Of a DNA stretch of 64,000 nucleotides, positions 62,649 to 64,000 are shown piece by piece. Position numbers and translations under genes: made by a program. Position 1 is the first letter of the stretch; every line of letters starts with the position of its first letter. Source of the stretch: an uncultured Pelagibacteraceae bacterium (GTDB lineage: Bacteria > Pseudomonadota > Alphaproteobacteria > Pelagibacterales > Pelagibacteraceae); contig CACIFV010000004.1 of NCBI GenBank assembly GCA_902586025.1, positions 16,844 to 80,843 on the forward strand, given 5' to 3'. Below the pieces are notes generated by a model that did not search any database, was not told the origin of the DNA, and saw nothing but the letters and a program-made list of their open reading frames with translations.

Positions 62649-63806
62649 TTAGTAATCTTTACTAATTATTTGGTCTATCATATTTACCATATCTTTTTTA
62701 TATTTTTCATTTGTTGCAGATTTAGTCTCTAAGACTGAAAAAAAAGCAGCAACAACTTTTGTTTTCAAATTTATTCCTAAAAATTGGCCCCCATACCCAG
62801 AGTGACCAATCCAGTTACCACATTTCATCAAAGAATTAACATAACAGACAAATTTATCTTTAGATAATTGAATGTATTTGGGTCCCTCACTATTAATAGT
62901 TTTACTCAAAAAAGTTTTAGAACCAATATTTTTTCCATTTATACCTTTTCCAAACCTAGAAAAAAGTAAACCCATTCTTAAAAAATCTCTTGTAATTAAA
63001 CTTCCACCTCCAGACATCCACGGTGTTCCAAATCTATCTGTTCCTATATACAATCCTTCTTCAAATCCTGTTGCTTCAACTGTTTCCAACAACCATTGTC
63101 TTAAACTTTTTTTACTTACTTTTTCTACAATTAACCCAATAACATCGGTATTAGCTGATTTATAATGCGCCAGATCGGTATAATTTTTTAAATCTCTGCT
63201 TTTTAAAGATTTAATTGAATTTAAATATTGTTCCTGGCTTTGAATGTTTTTACCTTTAATAGGCAATCTCCATCCTCCCACAGGCTCATGTAAAAATGAA
63301 GACGAATAAGCTTTTGTATAATCTTCGCTATATAGATTTACAATGTTCATGTCTAAAACGTCTTTTACTTTTGCATTTGCATAACCACTGCCAATTTTTG
63401 GCAAGTAAAATGAAATTTTCTTATTTAAGTTTATTAGTTTTCTGTCTATCAGCTCTCCCACAAATAAATGTATAAACATTTTTGTAATTGACATAATTGT
63501 TTGTGGCTGATTTGTAGAAAAGTCCTTTGCATACTGCTCGAATAAAATATCCTGATCTTTACCAACTATTAAAGAGCAAAAAGCTTTATTTTTAGTTACC
63601 TTTTTTACAGAAGATAATTTACCAATTTTCTTATTAATTTTTTTTTTTAATTTTAAAACAAAATCTGATCTAAGGTATATTGCATATCTATTAATTTTAT
63701 ATAAATTTCTAAAACCCAACCTCCTTTTATTTGGGAGATTCCATTGAGCTTTATTATCTTTTCTTGTAACTAATTCTGGATTTTTTTCTGAAATAATTTT
63801 TTTCAA
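62649..63806 (-). CDS. Serine hydrolase of the beta-lactamase/transpeptidase-like fold
   Basis: 385 residues. Active-site motifs are Ser-x2-Lys in TIMSITKMFIH, a Tyr motif in HYKSANTDVIGL (YxS rather than YxN) and HSGYGG near the C-terminus in place of KTG. That set is typical of EstB-like esterases and related class-C-like serine hydrolases. No signal peptide is seen; the N-terminus is basic and hydrophilic. It is convergent with the methyltransferase, one base apart. Substrate unknown. Confidence 0.82.
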   Translation of the reverse strand: MKKIISEKNPELVTRKDNKAQWNLPNKRRLGFRNLYKINRYAIYLRSDFVLKLKKKINKKIGKLSSVKKVTKNKAFCSLIVGKDQDILFEQYAKDFSTNQPQTIMSITKMFIHLFVGELIDRKLINLNKKISFYLPKIGSGYANAKVKDVLDMNIVNLYSEDYTKAYSSSFLHEPVGGWRLPIKGKNIQSQEQYLNSIKSLKSRDLKNYTDLAHYKSANTDVIGLIVEKVSKKSLRQWLLETVEATGFEEGLYIGTDRFGTPWMSGGGSLITRDFLRMGLLFSRFGKGINGKNIGSKTFLSKTINSEGPKYIQLSKDKFVCYVNSLMKCGNWIGHSGYGGQFLGINLKTKVVAAFFSVLETKSATNEKYKKDMVNMIDQIISKDY

Positions 63807-63817
63807 ATTAGTATTTT

Positions 63818-64000
63818 TTATCCAAACTTAAGAGATTTATTTTTCTCGTAATTTTGATGATAGCCTTCTGCTTTACAATAGTTTTTTTCTTTGGAAATCT
63901 TTGTAGTAACTTTTCCATCTAATTTCTCATTCATTTCTTTTAAAATTTTCTCTGCTGTATTTTTTTCATTATCATTATTATAAAATATCTCAGACCGATA
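63818..64000 (-). CDS. msrA: Peptide methionine sulfoxide reductase MsrA, 3' end only
   Basis: Hand translation of the reverse strand gives 60 codons and a stop at 63818-63820, open to the window edge. The segment YRSEIFYNNDNE, then KVTTKISKEKNYCKAEGYHQNYEKN matches the C-terminal part of MsrA (YRSAIFY... and AE.YHQ.Y). The catalytic GCFW is upstream, outside the window. MsrA repairs methionine-S-sulfoxide. A Cys in KNYCKAE near the AE.YHQ motif is at an unusual site and may be a resolving Cys. Confidence 0.85.
   Translation of the reverse strand, partial: YRSEIFYNNDNEKNTAEKILKEMNEKLDGKVTTKISKEKNYCKAEGYHQNYEKNKSLKFG

Overview
The window looks like a piece of a SAR11-type (Pelagibacterales) alphaproteobacterial genome. 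This rests on the very AT-rich sequence (roughly 30% GC by eye), almost no spacer DNA, many TAATG/ATGA start-stop overlaps, almost no regulators, many small-molecule importers, and the protein families present. No rRNA, tRNA, CRISPR array, insertion sequence or phage gene was seen, and there is no gene-free stretch longer than about 150 bases.

Region 1 (1-15207) is a type IV pilus locus wrapped around a signalling module. Minor pilins (PilX-, PilW-, PilV- and FimT-like) and the retraction ATPase PilT run leftward. A PilM-PilN fusion, PilO, PilP, secretin PilQ, assembly ATPase PilB and platform PilC run rightward. Next come an RsbW-like HATPase and an RsbV-like STAS protein (leftward), two major-type pilins, a small membrane protein, and an ammonium transporter fused to a C-terminal PP2C/SpoIIE phosphatase. 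The kinase, STAS and phosphatase domains are the three parts of a partner-switching circuit. The fusion suggests that ammonium availability feeds into it. This is the most unusual system in the window.

Region 2 (15280-25453) is mixed metabolism: a DadA-like FAD amino-acid dehydrogenase, an EamA exporter, a D-2-hydroxyacid dehydrogenase, a single-chain AceE-type pyruvate dehydrogenase E1, an HDAC-like deacetylase and MsrB. It also holds a free-standing inverse-autotransporter-type beta-barrel with a secreted partner, then glutaredoxin, a DUF2805 protein and a LysE exporter behind a hairpin leader.

Region 3 (25537-38943) carries two complete branched-chain-amino-acid-type (Liv) ABC importers. 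The first is followed by AzlCD, a pentapeptide-repeat protein, a CsiD/GlaH glutarate hydroxylase and a ProC-like reductase. The second has a convergent, membrane-anchored binding protein. Strong intrinsic terminators follow the first binding protein and sit between the second operon and its binding protein.

Region 4 (39070-43456) has a large subtilisin-like autotransporter and an EamA exporter. Region 5 (43519-57181) reads as a quaternary-amine catabolic island. It has a gamma-butyrobetaine-hydroxylase-like oxygenase, L-carnitine dehydrogenase, a BKACE (dehydrocarnitine-cleaving type) enzyme, a hotdog thioesterase, a CitE-like lyase, a GMC (choline-dehydrogenase-like) oxidase, a PhnZ/TmpB-type HD oxygenase and two GFA proteins. 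It also has a ProVWX-type importer with a double-length permease and two different ATPases. The inferred flow is gamma-butyrobetaine -> carnitine -> 3-dehydrocarnitine -> betainyl-CoA -> glycine betaine. A homocysteine-methyltransferase-family gene downstream could use or replace betaine-derived methyl groups.

Region 6 (57175-64000) has two more EamA exporters, an iron-type alcohol dehydrogenase, an amidase, the methyltransferase, a serine-hydrolase (beta-lactamase fold) gene and the 3' end of msrA at the window edge. All functions are from reading motifs and family recall; no database search was run.
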